64,000 bases of DNA from Roseiarcus sp036489975 (GTDB lineage: Bacteria > Pseudomonadota > Alphaproteobacteria > Rhizobiales > Beijerinckiaceae): positions 29,762 to 93,761 of the forward strand of contig DASXES010000019.1 of the NCBI GenBank assembly GCA_036489975.1. The letters run 5' to 3'. This document shows, one piece after another, positions 16,637 through 25,668 of the stretch. Within the stretch, counting starts at the first letter, position 1. Every line of letters starts with the position of its first letter. Both the position numbers and the translations under genes were made by a program. Under the pieces are notes generated by a model. It did not search any database, had not been told where the DNA came from, and worked only from the letters and a program-made list of their open reading frames with translations.

Positions 16637-17596
16637 ATGAGCGATCTCGTCGTCGCCGTCGCCGACAGTCCGTTCCCGTCGCTCGAACCTGTCGAGAAAG
16701 TGTTGCGTCCGCTCGGCGCCCGTCTCAGCGTCTCCGCAAGCAGCGCGGCTTCCGACATCCTCGCCGTGGCCCGCGATGCTGACGCCTTGCTCGTATGCTA
16801 CGCCAAGCTGCCCGGAGAGCTCATTCGTCAGCTCACGCGCTGCAAAGTGATCGGAAGGACGGGTCTCGGCGTCGACAATATCGATCTCGCCGCCGCGCGC
16901 GAGCGCAAGATCGTCGTCACCTACGTGCCCGACTATTGCATGGACGAGGTGTCCGACCACGCGATGGCGCTCATGCTTGCGCTTGCGCGCAAGGTTCCCT
17001 TCGCCAATTCCTTGGTGCAGAGAGGCCGATGGGAGATGGCGGCGGTGGCGCCCATCCGTCGACTCAGAGGCCAGATGCTGGGCCTCGTAGGCTTCGGGCA
17101 TATTCCTCGCGCTCTTGCGCCGAAGGCCAAGGCGTTCGGCCTTCGAGTCCTCGCCTACGATCCCTTCCTCGCGCCGGACGTGTTTGCTTCGGTTGGCGTC
17201 GAAGGCGTCGGCTTCGACGCCCTACTCGCCTCTTCCGACTTTGTCTCCGTTCACGCTCCGCTCACGCCTCAGACGCGAGGTCTGCTCAACGCAAGCGCTC
17301 TCGCGAAGATGAAGCCAGGCGCCCTCATCATCAACACCGCGCGCGGGCCTCTCATCGACGAGAAAGCGCTGATCGCCGCCCTGGACAGCGGCCGACTCGG
17401 CGGCGCGGCGCTCGACGTGCTCGAGACTGAGCCGCCGCTAAAGGACTCGCCGCTGATCGGCAGGCCGAATGTGGTGCTGACGCCCCATACGGCCTTCTAT
17501 TCGGTGGAGGCGCTCGAGGAACTCCAGACCAAATGCGCGACCGACGCCGCCCGAGTCTTGTCTGGACAGCCGCCGCTCTATCCGGCGCCGGGCTGA
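16637..17596 (+). CDS. D-isomer-specific 2-hydroxyacid dehydrogenase (C-terminal-binding-protein-like)
   Basis: A 319-aa NAD-dependent oxidoreductase. The nucleotide-binding segment is 'GQMLGLVGFGHIPRALAPK', then 'RVLAYDPF', with catalytic Arg in 'LIINTARGPLIDEKALIAAL', Glu in 'DVLETEPPL' and His in 'LTPHTAFYSVEAL'. These residues define the reduction of 2-oxo acids or oxidation of D-2-hydroxyacids. In the fingerprint GxGxxG the last Gly is replaced (GFGHIP), a variant found in the CtBP-like branch. It is third in the plus-strand block after the M24 and phosphotransferase genes, with 55 bases between. A second, different member of the family lies at 26960-28027. Confidence 0.9.
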   Translation: MSDLVVAVADSPFPSLEPVEKVLRPLGARLSVSASSAASDILAVARDADALLVCYAKLPGELIRQLTRCKVIGRTGLGVDNIDLAAARERKIVVTYVPDYCMDEVSDHAMALMLALARKVPFANSLVQRGRWEMAAVAPIRRLRGQMLGLVGFGHIPRALAPKAKAFGLRVLAYDPFLAPDVFASVGVEGVGFDALLASSDFVSVHAPLTPQTRGLLNASALAKMKPGALIINTARGPLIDEKALIAALDSGRLGGAALDVLETEPPLKDSPLIGRPNVVLTPHTAFYSVEALEELQTKCATDAARVLSGQPPLYPAPG

Positions 17597-17597
17597 A

Positions 17598-18635
17598 CTA
17601 ATACTTGAGCACGATCCCCGTCGCGTCCTGTGGCGACGTGTCGAGTATCTTGTAGGCCTCGGGCGCTTGGGCGAACGGCATCTCGTGCGAAACCGGGGTC
17701 ACGAGCCAGTCGGAGCGAAGAAGATCGAACGCCGCCGCGTTGCGCCGCTCGCGCGACCAGCGCGGCTGAAGGCCTGAGCCCAGCGAACTGACCTGGGAGC
17801 TGATGAGCCGAAGGCGCCCGTAGTGGAACTCGGGCGAAAGGATGAGCGGCACCTTTCGCGTCCCGAAGAACGAAAGCACGACGACCGTTCCCTCCTGTCC
17901 GGCGGCTTTGATTGCCGCCTGCAGCGCGCTCGGCGCGCCGGTCGCTTCGATGCAGATGTCGGCGCCCCGCCCCTCGCTCAGCGCGGCGATTGCGCCCGGC
18001 GCGTCGTCTGGCGCGACGGCGGCGTCTGCCCCCCATTTGAGGGCCGCCGCCCTGCGGCCGGCGATCGGATCGACCACGATTACCCTGCCCGCCATTCTGC
18101 GCGCGAGCTGGGCGACGAGGCTGCCCACGACGCCCTGCCCGTAGACGACAACCACGTCTCCGAAGCGCACCGGAACGTCGAGATGGCAATTGAGAGCGAC
18201 CTCGAGCAGGTTCACGAACACCGCCCGTTCCGCCGTGAGCCCCTCAGGGACCGGGGCGACCAGCCAGCTGTCGCTTCGGACGGTGAACAGGTCTTGGTGG
18301 GGATGGCGGACGAAGATTGTCTCGCCCGGCTTGAAACGGGCGTCGGGGCCGGCTTCGATCACTTCGCCCACCACCTGATAGGCGTACTTGACCGGGAAGC
18401 CAAAGTTCCCCGCGCATGTCTCAAGCCCCAGTTCGTCCTCCGCCGGCAGTTCGCCGCGGTAGACGAGCATTTCGGTGCCAGCGCTGACCAGCGACGCGAT
18501 CGCCCGGACTTTCACCTCGGCTCCGTTCGGCTTCCTGACCGGCTCTTCGATCAATTCGGCCTGGCGCGCCGCGGTGAACCACAAGCCCCGCGCCTTCTCT
18601 GTTCCCCGCTGTGCGACCGGCACGTTGGTGTTCAT
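17598..18635 (-). CDS. Medium-chain dehydrogenase/reductase (zinc-type alcohol dehydrogenase family)
   Basis: A 345-aa MDR protein with 'GDVVVVYGQGVVGSLVAQLA' as the coenzyme-binding motif, 'VIVVDPIAGRRAAALKWGAD' with the Asp expected for NAD, and 'GADICIEATGAPSALQAAI'. The N-terminal catalytic domain reads 'VSAGTEMLVYRGELP' where classical zinc alcohol dehydrogenases have the first zinc cysteine (Cys-x-T/S-D), so the catalytic zinc site seems altered. The family oxidises polyols or sugar alcohols; similar proteins act in bacteriochlorophyll synthesis, but no such genes are near. Its stop is one base from the stop of the convergent hydroxyacid dehydrogenase. It lies at the downstream end of the minus-strand catabolic block. 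Confidence 0.87.
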   Translation of the reverse strand: MNTNVPVAQRGTEKARGLWFTAARQAELIEEPVRKPNGAEVKVRAIASLVSAGTEMLVYRGELPAEDELGLETCAGNFGFPVKYAYQVVGEVIEAGPDARFKPGETIFVRHPHQDLFTVRSDSWLVAPVPEGLTAERAVFVNLLEVALNCHLDVPVRFGDVVVVYGQGVVGSLVAQLARRMAGRVIVVDPIAGRRAAALKWGADAAVAPDDAPGAIAALSEGRGADICIEATGAPSALQAAIKAAGQEGTVVVLSFFGTRKVPLILSPEFHYGRLRLISSQVSSLGSGLQPRWSRERRNAAAFDLLRSDWLVTPVSHEMPFAQAPEAYKILDTSPQDATGIVLKY

Positions 18636-18688
18636 GAAAATCCTGCCTTTCTTCTATTCGCGAATCCGACGGCGGGCGGCCGCGTTCG

Positions 18689-19459
18689 TCAGCGCGCCGA
18701 GTAGCCGCCGTCGACCGGAATCAGCGTGCCCGTCATCTGGATGGGCGCATCGAGAAGCAGGAAGACGCCGACGGTCGCGACTTCTTCCGGCTCCGAGACG
18801 CGACCCGTAACCATGCCGGCGGCCAAAGCCTTAAGCCCGCTCTCCGGATCCTGCGGATTGAAGCCGGCCGCCGTGTCGATGTTCATCGGGGTGTTCATGG
18901 ATCCCGGGCAGAGTATGTTGACCCGGATGTTATAGCGGCCATATTCGAGCGCAGCGGTCTTCGTCAGTCCGACAAGCGCGTGCTTGGAGGCGTTGTAGGG
19001 GCCGAGCAGTTCGCATCCGTGCCAGGCGAGGTAGGAGCCCGTGTTCACGATCGCGCCGCCGCCACGCGCGATGAGGGCCGGAATCGCGTATTTCATTCCG
19101 AGCCAGACGCTCTTCGTATTGACCCGCATCACTTCGTCGAAGCCGTCATTCGACGATTCTGCGATGGGCTTGAACTCGCCGAGGATGGCGGCGATGTTGA
19201 AGATCCCGTCGAGCCCGCCGAAGCGTTCGACCGCGCGCTTGACGAAGCTTTGGACGTCTGAGGCTGACCCGACATCCGCGACGACGGAATCGACTTCTCC
19301 GGGCGCCGCCTTGAGCTCTTTCTTGAGTTCATCGAGCGGCTCGGCGAGTCGGTCGACGGCGACGACGTTGACGCCCCGAGCAGCGAGTTTGCGAACCACC
19401 GCCGCGCCCATTCCCCTGGCGGCGCCTGTCACAATGACATTCTTCGTTTCCTGGGCCAT
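18689..19459 (-). CDS. Short-chain dehydrogenase/reductase (SDR)
   Basis: A 256-aa classical SDR: cofactor motif 'VTGAARGMGAAVVRKLA', 'AAILGEF' where the NNAG motif is expected, 'GGAIVNTGSYLAWHG' with the catalytic Ser region, and the active-site 'YNASKHAL' with Tyr and Lys. 'NILCPGSMNTPMNID' follows, and the protein ends 'GTLIPVDGGYSAR', the family's closing motif. It probably oxidises a hydroxyl group of the island's substrate with NAD(P). It lies 53 bases upstream of the MDR gene and downstream of the ABC importer, on the same strand. Substrate unknown. Confidence 0.92.
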   Translation of the reverse strand: MAQETKNVIVTGAARGMGAAVVRKLAARGVNVVAVDRLAEPLDELKKELKAAPGEVDSVVADVGSASDVQSFVKRAVERFGGLDGIFNIAAILGEFKPIAESSNDGFDEVMRVNTKSVWLGMKYAIPALIARGGGAIVNTGSYLAWHGCELLGPYNASKHALVGLTKTAALEYGRYNIRVNILCPGSMNTPMNIDTAAGFNPQDPESGLKALAAGMVTGRVSEPEEVATVGVFLLLDAPIQMTGTLIPVDGGYSAR

Positions 19460-19522
19460 CCGCCTTCCTCCAAAGCTCTCGCCGTCCTGTAAGCTGCCGC
19501 CGCCTCGGCGCCGGGATTAAGC

Positions 19523-20617
19523 TCACGCCTTCCTGGCGTCGCGCTCGTGCTCGGCTTCCTCGAGCGCGACCAGCCATCGCCAGCGGGTCCGTCGTCCCGG
19601 TCGCGAACTGACGACCACCGCGGCAACGATGATGACGCCCTGAACCATGACCTGCTGGGGAGCGCCGAAACCGATCAGCACAAGCGCATTATTCAAAGTT
19701 CCGACGAGCAGTGACGCGACGACTGCGCCGAGCACCGTTCCCTTGCCGCCTTCGAGCGCGGCGCCGCCGATGATCGCAGCGGAAATGACCGACAGCAGAT
19801 CATTGGCCCCGATGGTGAAATTCGCGGCTGCGTATTGACCGTCGTAGAGAACGCCGGCGAGCCCGCCGGCCGCGCCGCTCGCCATAAGCACGCCGACCTT
19901 CACCCGACCGGTTCGAATGCCCGAAAACCGCGCCGCGGCCGCGTTCGCCCCAGTCGCGAGCACGCGACGGCCTATCGCTGTGCGGGAGAGGATCACCGAT
20001 CCGATGATCAGGCCGCCGAGCGACCAGAACGCAAGGATCGGGATCGGGCCGACCGAGCCGCCGCCGAACCAGAAAAAGAACGGGTCGTTCGCGATCGAGA
20101 CGGTGCTCGCATTGGTCACGATTTGCGCCAGGCCCTGCATGATGCCCATCGATCCGAGCGTCACGACAAATGACGGGATCTTGAAGAACACCACCGCGAG
20201 GCCGTTGAGGAAGCCAACCCCGGCCCCGAACACGACGCCGGTGAGTGCGGCGAGCAGAAAGTTATAGTTCCACGACAGCATAAGCGCGGTGATCAGCGCG
20301 GAAACAGGCACGATCGCCGCAATGGAAAGATCAATCTCGCCGGCGCAGAGAACGAACACGATCGCAATCGACATGATGGTGATGGTGGTCGATACGCGCA
20401 CGATGCTGAGGAGATTGATCGAGCTCATGAAGCCCGTGTCGCGCAGGAGATAGGCGAAGATCGCGATGAGGACGATCATCGCGCCGACGAGAATGCCAGG
20501 ATTGTCGCCGCGGTAGGCCCCCCACGCGACGGCCCCCGCCCACCTGCGAGCGCGCAGCCAGAGCCTGCTCCCGCGCGGCTCCGACGGGTTAAGGTCGTCC
20601 GTCTTAGCCACCGACAT
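19523..20617 (-). CDS. Sugar-type ABC transporter permease (RbsC/XylH family)
   Basis: A 364-aa membrane protein with about nine or ten hydrophobic segments. 'VSTTITIMSIAIVFVLCAGE' followed by 'IDLSIAAIVPVSALITALML' is the signature of the ribose/xylose/autoinducer-2 permease family (BPD_transp_2), with 'FKIPSFVVTLGSMGIMQGLA', 'TGANAAAARFSGIRTGRVKV' and 'AAIIGGAALEGGKGTVLGAV' all typical. It forms the inner-membrane channel with the ATPase encoded directly upstream, whose frame overlaps this one by 14 bases. The cargo is unknown. Confidence 0.93.
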   Translation of the reverse strand: MSVAKTDDLNPSEPRGSRLWLRARRWAGAVAWGAYRGDNPGILVGAMIVLIAIFAYLLRDTGFMSSINLLSIVRVSTTITIMSIAIVFVLCAGEIDLSIAAIVPVSALITALMLSWNYNFLLAALTGVVFGAGVGFLNGLAVVFFKIPSFVVTLGSMGIMQGLAQIVTNASTVSIANDPFFFWFGGGSVGPIPILAFWSLGGLIIGSVILSRTAIGRRVLATGANAAAARFSGIRTGRVKVGVLMASGAAGGLAGVLYDGQYAAANFTIGANDLLSVISAAIIGGAALEGGKGTVLGAVVASLLVGTLNNALVLIGFGAPQQVMVQGVIIVAAVVVSSRPGRRTRWRWLVALEEAEHERDARKA

Positions 20618-22202
20618 GTTCAGCCTCGGCAGCCCCCGTCTCTTCGAACTGCTGGCGCTGCATCATCGCGACAAGCGCGTCCTCGGTGAACTTGTCGGCT
20701 TGCTCCGGACCGATGGTCGCGCCGACGACGCCGTCGCGCAGCACGATGATGCGGTCGGCGACATGAGTCACCTCCAGAAGATCGGATGAGGCCCACAGGA
20801 TCGTCGCGCCTTCATCGGCCATGGCGCGGACCTTGGCGATGATCTCGTGCGTCGCCCCGATATCGACTCCAAATGTCGGCTCGTCGAGCAATACCAGGTC
20901 GGGGCTGAGAGTTAGAGCCTTAGCCAGCACAACCTTCTGCTGATTGCCGCCCGAGAGCTCTATCACCGTCTGATCCGCGCCGGTGGCGCGTATGTCGAGG
21001 GCCTTCATCATTCTTTGCGCCTGCGCGCGCGCTTTGGAAAAGTTCAAAAGCCCCATGAGCCCGCTGAGGCGGCGAAGGATGACGATGGTGATGTTCTCCG
21101 CAATGGACTTCGCCAGCATGAGCCCATGGACGCCGCGGTCCTCGGGAATCAGAAAGACTCCTTGTTCCATCGCGTCCTGAGTCGACTTCGGTCGATAGCG
21201 CTTGTCCTGAAACTGAATCTCGCCCCCGCCCTGGCGGAGGTCTCCGAACAGAGTACGCAACAAAGTCGTGCGGCCGCTTCCCGCGAGCCCGACAACGCCG
21301 AGCACCTCGCCTCGAAATGCCTCGAACGACACGTCGGCGAGCTTGGTCCCGACCTTGAGGTTTAGAACCTTGAGCGACGGCTCCGATTTCTGTGGCGCCG
21401 TGGACCGCACGTCGACTCGCTTGCCGCCGTGCGCCGGCAGGTGCGACCCCTGCCACGGACGGTTGCCAAGCATCGCCGAGATGAGGCTGGCCATATTGGT
21501 TTCGTTCGTTGGGGCCTGGAGCACGACCTGGCCCTCGCGCAGGCACGTCACCGCGTCGCTCACGGCGAAGACTTCCGCCAGATGGTGGGTGATGATGACG
21601 ATTCCTGCGCCCCGCGCGGCGATCATCCTGAGGACTCCGAACAGTCTCGTGATCTCGTCCCGGCCCAGAGGAGCAGTCGGCTCGTCGAGGATGAGAACTT
21701 GGCTGCCGAGACGAAGCGCTCTTGCAATCTCGATCAGCTCCTGCTCGATCGTGCTCATGTCGGAGGTCATCGTCGAGAGAAGCGAGCGTGGAATGGCGAG
21801 TTCTTCGAGCAAGCCTGCAATTTCGGTGCGTTGCTTGCGCACGTCCACAAGCCCGAGCGCGCTCTTGCGCTCGGCGTTGAGGTAGAGGTTGTCGAGGCCG
21901 CTCAGCGTCCTGATCAAGCTCCGCTCTTGCATCACCATGCCGAGACCGAGCGTCCGCGCTTCCGCCGGGCGCGAATAGGTGAGCTCCCGACCGGCGACTC
22001 GAACCTCTCCCTCGGTCGGCTTCACCGCGCCAAGCGCGATCTTCATCAGCGTGGACTTGCCTGCGCCGTTGTGTCCGACGATGGCGTGAATGCTGCCGCG
22101 GCGCACGCGGACGTCGACGTTCTTAAGCACCCACACCTGACCGAAGCGCTTGCCAATTCCCTGCATGCCAAGGACGGTTTCCGTCTGAAGCGACGCATCC
22201 AT
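20604..22202 (-). CDS. Sugar-type ABC transporter ATP-binding protein with two ATPase domains
   Basis: A 532-aa duplicated ATPase like RbsA/MglA. First half: Walker A 'GHNGAGKSTLMKIALG', Walker B 'VLILDEPTAPLG', but a degenerate signature 'DMSTIEQELIEIARAL' in place of LSGGQ. Second half: Walker A 'GLAGSGRTTLLRTLFG' (Lys replaced by Arg, normal for the second domain of this family), signature 'LSGGNQQKVVLAKAL' and Walker B 'LVLLDEPTFGVDIG'. It energises the permease that follows (14-base overlap). A 36-base gap separates it from the binding-protein gene upstream, so the three are one operon. Confidence 0.95.
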   Translation of the reverse strand: MDASLQTETVLGMQGIGKRFGQVWVLKNVDVRVRRGSIHAIVGHNGAGKSTLMKIALGAVKPTEGEVRVAGRELTYSRPAEARTLGLGMVMQERSLIRTLSGLDNLYLNAERKSALGLVDVRKQRTEIAGLLEELAIPRSLLSTMTSDMSTIEQELIEIARALRLGSQVLILDEPTAPLGRDEITRLFGVLRMIAARGAGIVIITHHLAEVFAVSDAVTCLREGQVVLQAPTNETNMASLISAMLGNRPWQGSHLPAHGGKRVDVRSTAPQKSEPSLKVLNLKVGTKLADVSFEAFRGEVLGVVGLAGSGRTTLLRTLFGDLRQGGGEIQFQDKRYRPKSTQDAMEQGVFLIPEDRGVHGLMLAKSIAENITIVILRRLSGLMGLLNFSKARAQAQRMMKALDIRATGADQTVIELSGGNQQKVVLAKALTLSPDLVLLDEPTFGVDIGATHEIIAKVRAMADEGATILWASSDLLEVTHVADRIIVLRDGVVGATIGPEQADKFTEDALVAMMQRQQFEETGAAEAEHVGG

Positions 22203-22238
22203 CGAAGCGCCCTTTCTCGAACGGCCCCTGTTGCCCTC

Positions 22239-23513
22239 TCAGTCGGCGCAGCTCCCTTTGGGGCAAAGAACCTCCGGCCCGTGCATGAAGTCCCATGCGT
22301 CCTGCATGTTCGTCTTGGTCGTGACCGGAAAGGTCGGGACCATGACATAGGGGTGGGTGTTCTGCCCGACCGCGGCGAGCGCGGCGGTCAGCGCCATCAG
22401 GCGGCCGCCGTCGTAGACGTCCTGGGCCATGTCCATGGCGATAATGCCTTTGTGCCGCATCTGGAACGCCCCGGCTTCGCCCAGATCCATTGTCGCGATC
22501 TTGACCTTGTCCTCGAGGTGGAGCGCCTTGATCGCCGCCCCCTCGCCGATCGCTGGCGGGTCTTCCCACGGCGCGAAGAGGACGTTGACCTCCGGGTGGG
22601 CGATCAGAAACGCTTGGGTGTAGGCAGTCGAACCGCTCGGGTCCGAGTATCCGGACGCGGGATTGCCGGGCTTCGCTTCACCGTTGGTGACAATCTTGAT
22701 GTTCGGGTATTTCTTGAGCCCATCGAGTAGCCCGTTCTCGCGGGCATGGATCGCGTCGACGTCGTTGATCCAGTGAATGTAGCCGAAATTGGCGCCATTC
22801 GGCCAGGTGGCGTGGACCGCGTCCGCCATCTGGAGACCGAGGTTATAGAAATCGTAGGTCGTCATCGCTTTGAGGGGCTTATCTTGGCCGATCTTCATCG
22901 TCGGCGAGCCTAGGCTCCATGCGGTGACGGTCACGCCCTGATCGATGGCGGGCTTGATGATCGCCGCGAACTGGGCTGCGTTCACCGTTCCGCCGGTGAC
23001 GAGGATGTTGGGTCGCAGAGGGAGGATCGCAGTCAGTACGCCGGCCATGCCGTTCGCGTTGAAACTGTAGTCCGCAAAGCGGACGATTTTGATTCCGAGC
23101 GCGCTGAAGACGGCCTTCGCCCCGCTCCTCATGGCGAGGTTATAGGGAACCCCGCTCCAGTCAAGGTAGACCGCGGTCAGATGCTTCTCGCAGATCGCCT
23201 TTGCCTGTTCGGGAGTGACCTTGACTGCGTTGTACCAGGCCGCGGGCAGCGGCTCAGGAGCGCCGAGCATGGTCGCCGGCGTCTTGAACCCCTCCTTCGC
23301 GATCGAATCGAGCAGTCCCGGTCCGCCGATAGAATCCGGGATCGGCCTCGGGTCGAGAGCCGTCGCGTCGTAGGTCCCGCACGGCTTGAGGTCGCCCGGC
23401 TTCTGTTCGATTGCTCCGGCGGCGAAACTGCCGCTCGCCGAGGTCGTCACGGCCGCAATCATGGCGGCAGTCGCCAGGGTGACACGCACTCGCCTGGTGG
23501 TCGCGTTCGTCAT
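22239..23513 (-). CDS. Periplasmic sugar-type substrate-binding protein of the ABC importer
   Basis: A 424-aa protein with a signal peptide (about residues 1-32) and the periplasmic-binding-protein type-I fold. 'NILVTGGTVNAAQFAAIIKP' and 'AIDQGVTVTAWSLGSPTM' form the first ligand cleft, 'FLIAHPEVNVLFAPWEDPPA' the second, and 'VKIATMDLGEAG' with 'IAMDMAQDVYDGGRLMAL' close the fold. It is about 100 residues longer than ribose-binding proteins because of an extended N-terminus (residues 35-95, with two Cys). The start ATG has GAGGAGG 4-5 bases upstream. It is the first gene of the importer operon; a short palindrome at 23567-23585 may be the operator. The ligand is unknown. Confidence 0.9.
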   Translation of the reverse strand: MTNATTRRVRVTLATAAMIAAVTTSASGSFAAGAIEQKPGDLKPCGTYDATALDPRPIPDSIGGPGLLDSIAKEGFKTPATMLGAPEPLPAAWYNAVKVTPEQAKAICEKHLTAVYLDWSGVPYNLAMRSGAKAVFSALGIKIVRFADYSFNANGMAGVLTAILPLRPNILVTGGTVNAAQFAAIIKPAIDQGVTVTAWSLGSPTMKIGQDKPLKAMTTYDFYNLGLQMADAVHATWPNGANFGYIHWINDVDAIHARENGLLDGLKKYPNIKIVTNGEAKPGNPASGYSDPSGSTAYTQAFLIAHPEVNVLFAPWEDPPAIGEGAAIKALHLEDKVKIATMDLGEAGAFQMRHKGIIAMDMAQDVYDGGRLMALTAALAAVGQNTHPYVMVPTFPVTTKTNMQDAWDFMHGPEVLCPKGSCAD

Positions 23514-23883
23514 GTTTCCTCCTCGACTAGGACGGTTCGGCGGTTAGCGTTTTGGAGCCGACTCCGCGGTGGGTTGATCCCACCGGTTTTCTTCGATCAA
23601 AAACCTATTCCCGCGCCCGCGAGCGACAAATCATTTGATCCACTGGGCTGCATCACGACGGTTCTCGCGGAAACGTCCAAGCACTCCGCCATACGCCCGG
23701 GGCATGGACATCCACACTTCGACGTTGCTGACGCGTCTCCAACTTTGGCCACTTGCAAACGATAGTCGCGCGGCGTGAGCGAGTCGTTGGCGAATGAGCC
23801 AGACCTTGACGCGAGCTTTTGTCCGAACGTCCAAGTTCTGCGTCGGTGAGCCGGCCAAAAGCGCGGCGCGTGGTCGGGCCCGG
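23514..23883. other. Intergenic region upstream of the importer operon
   Basis: Separates the importer operon from the second SDR operon on the same strand. It holds the palindrome at 23567-23585 and presumably the importer promoter. Minus-strand frames across it carry no motif I recognise. Confidence 0.45.
23567..23585. promoter_or_regulatory. Palindrome upstream of the ABC importer operon
   Basis: CGGTGGG-TTGAT-CCCACCG is a perfect 7-5-7 inverted repeat 54 bases before the ATG of the binding protein, a fitting place for an operator. No regulator gene is recognisable in the island. Confidence 0.42.
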
Positions 23884-24678
23884 CTACTGCGCCGTATACC
23901 CGCCGTCCACCAGAAGCGCGTGGCCGGTGACAAACGATGCGTCCTCGGAGACCAGGAAGAGCGCGGCCCGCGCCATTTCCTCCGGCTGCCCGATACGGCC
24001 CATTGGATGCTTCGCGGCAAGATCGGCTTTCGCCTTCTCCGCATCCGCCTGGGAGCCGAGCCACTCATGATAGAGCCTGGTCTCGGTCGCGCCCGGACAA
24101 AGCGCGTTGACGCGGATGCCGTCGCTTGCGAGCTCGAGCGCCAGCGTCTTCGAGAAACTCACAGCACCCGCCTTTGTCAGCGCATAGGCCGCGGATCCCG
24201 CAGCGCCGACCACTGCATAGGTGGATCCGAGATTGACGATGTTCGGATGCCGCGACCGGCGGAGGATCGGGATCGCCTCGCGCGACATGAGGAACATGCT
24301 GGTCAGGTTCTTGGACAGGATTAGCTCCCAGTCGTCGAGCGACATCTCTTCAACCGGCGCGAGCTTCGATACCGCTGCATTGTTCACGAGAATATCGATG
24401 CCGCCGTAACGGTCGAGGGTAAGTTTGATGAGGGCTTTCGCCTCGGCCTCGACCGCCGCGTCGCAGCGGGAGAAGACGACGTTGTAGCCTTTGCTTTTCA
24501 GCTCCTGCTCGAGATCGCGGCCCGGCTGCTCCGATCGAGAGCAGAAGGAGACGTGCGCGCCCTCGCTTGCAAACAGCCGCACGATCGCAGCCCCGATTCC
24601 GGTTGCTCCTCCGGTGACGAGCGCAATTCGCCGATCAAGCCGGGTCCCGAGCTTCGTCACTGTGTCGGTGAAAGGCAC
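23884..24678 (-). CDS. Short-chain dehydrogenase/reductase (SDR), second of the island
   Basis: A 264-aa classical SDR with 'VTGGATGIGAAIVRLFASEG' (cofactor), 'DILVNNAAVSKLAPVEEM' (NNAA), 'PNIVNLGSTYAVVGAAGSAA' with catalytic Ser, 'YALTKAGAVSFSK' with Tyr and Lys, 'NALCPGATETRLYHEW' and the end 'ALLVDGGYTAQ'. It resembles the glucose/3-oxoacyl-reductase-like branch. It is distinct from the SDR at 18689-19459. The next gene upstream on the strand (the HIBADH-like enzyme) ends 31 bases before its start, so they are probably one transcript. It ought to oxidise or reduce an intermediate of the island's substrate; the substrate is unknown. Confidence 0.92.
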   Translation of the reverse strand: MPFTDTVTKLGTRLDRRIALVTGGATGIGAAIVRLFASEGAHVSFCSRSEQPGRDLEQELKSKGYNVVFSRCDAAVEAEAKALIKLTLDRYGGIDILVNNAAVSKLAPVEEMSLDDWELILSKNLTSMFLMSREAIPILRRSRHPNIVNLGSTYAVVGAAGSAAYALTKAGAVSFSKTLALELASDGIRVNALCPGATETRLYHEWLGSQADAEKAKADLAAKHPMGRIGQPEEMARAALFLVSEDASFVTGHALLVDGGYTAQ

Positions 24679-24709
24679 GTTTCGCGCATGCTCCTTGTTT
24701 CGGCCGCGG

Positions 24710-25612
24710 TCAGGACCGGTTGGCGGAGGCTTCCAGCGCCAATCTCACGGCCGCAGTGTCCATCTGTCCGTGTCCTTCCGCAACCGCGGCGAGATAGAGC
24801 GGAATGGTCGTGTCAAACAGAGGCGTCGCGGCTCCAGTCTCGTGTGCGAAGGCTTTGATCAGGCGCATGTCCTTCTGCCAGACGCTCAGCTTCATCGTCG
24901 CCGGCTCATATGCGCCTTGCACCATCATCGGGCCGCGAACCTCGAGCATACGGGACTGGCCGGCCCCCGCGGCCAGGACGTCGCACAGCGATGCGGGATC
25001 GAGACCGCAACGCAGCCCGAGCGAGACGGCTTCCGCAGCCGCGACATTGTGGATCGCGACGAGTAGATTGGCGACGAACTTCATCTTCGTTCCAGCCCCG
25101 AAGGAGCCGAGATGGATCGCCCTGCGCGAGAAGTCGGCGAAGACGCCGAGACAGCGCTGGCTCAGATCCTCGTCGCCGCTGACATAGAGCACGACATCGC
25201 CAACCGCCGCCTGCGACCCGGTGCCGCTAATCGGCGTGTCAAGCATCGCGATTCCAGCAGCGGCAAGCCGATCGAATTCGCGCTGCTTGCAAGCCAGCGA
25301 CAAGGTGCTGAGCTCGACCACCGCCTGACCCGGTCGTTGCGGCGCCTCGAGTACGCCATTGACGACCGCGGTCAGAGCCTCCTCGGTCGGAAGACTGGTC
25401 AGAAGCAGATCCGACTGTTCCGCCACCGCGCGGACTGAGCCGGCTTTCCGGAATCGAGGTCCGGCGAGCGTCTCAGCGCGGCTGGCGTCGATGTCGAAAC
25501 CGACCACTTCCCGACCGGCCGCGGCCAAGCGGCGAGCGACGGCCGATCCCATGATGCCGAGCCCGATCACGCCGACCGACCGTGGCCAAGATTCGCTGCT
25601 GGCGACGCTCAA
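24710..25612 (-). CDS. 3-hydroxyisobutyrate-dehydrogenase-like NAD(P)-dependent oxidoreductase
   Basis: A 300-aa beta-hydroxyacid dehydrogenase: 'VGVIGLGIMGSAVARRLAAA' for the cofactor, 'VVELSTLS' in the conserved place, 'MLDTPISGTGSQAAVGDVVL' (the substrate-binding loop, usually DAPVSGG), and the catalytic Lys with its following Asn in 'GTKMKFVANLLVAIHNVAAA'. Members oxidise 3-hydroxyisobutyrate, tartronate semialdehyde, sulfolactaldehyde or similar short beta-hydroxyacids. The ligand is not predictable by eye. It lies between the M24 gene (56 bases upstream) and the SDR, in a minus-strand catabolic operon. Confidence 0.9.
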   Translation of the reverse strand: MSVASSESWPRSVGVIGLGIMGSAVARRLAAAGREVVGFDIDASRAETLAGPRFRKAGSVRAVAEQSDLLLTSLPTEEALTAVVNGVLEAPQRPGQAVVELSTLSLACKQREFDRLAAAGIAMLDTPISGTGSQAAVGDVVLYVSGDEDLSQRCLGVFADFSRRAIHLGSFGAGTKMKFVANLLVAIHNVAAAEAVSLGLRCGLDPASLCDVLAAGAGQSRMLEVRGPMMVQGAYEPATMKLSVWQKDMRLIKAFAHETGAATPLFDTTIPLYLAAVAEGHGQMDTAAVRLALEASANRS

Positions 25613-25668
25613 AGGAAGCTCCTCGCGGGCCTTGCGCGCAACCGTTCAAACGAGGCGGCGCAGATCAG

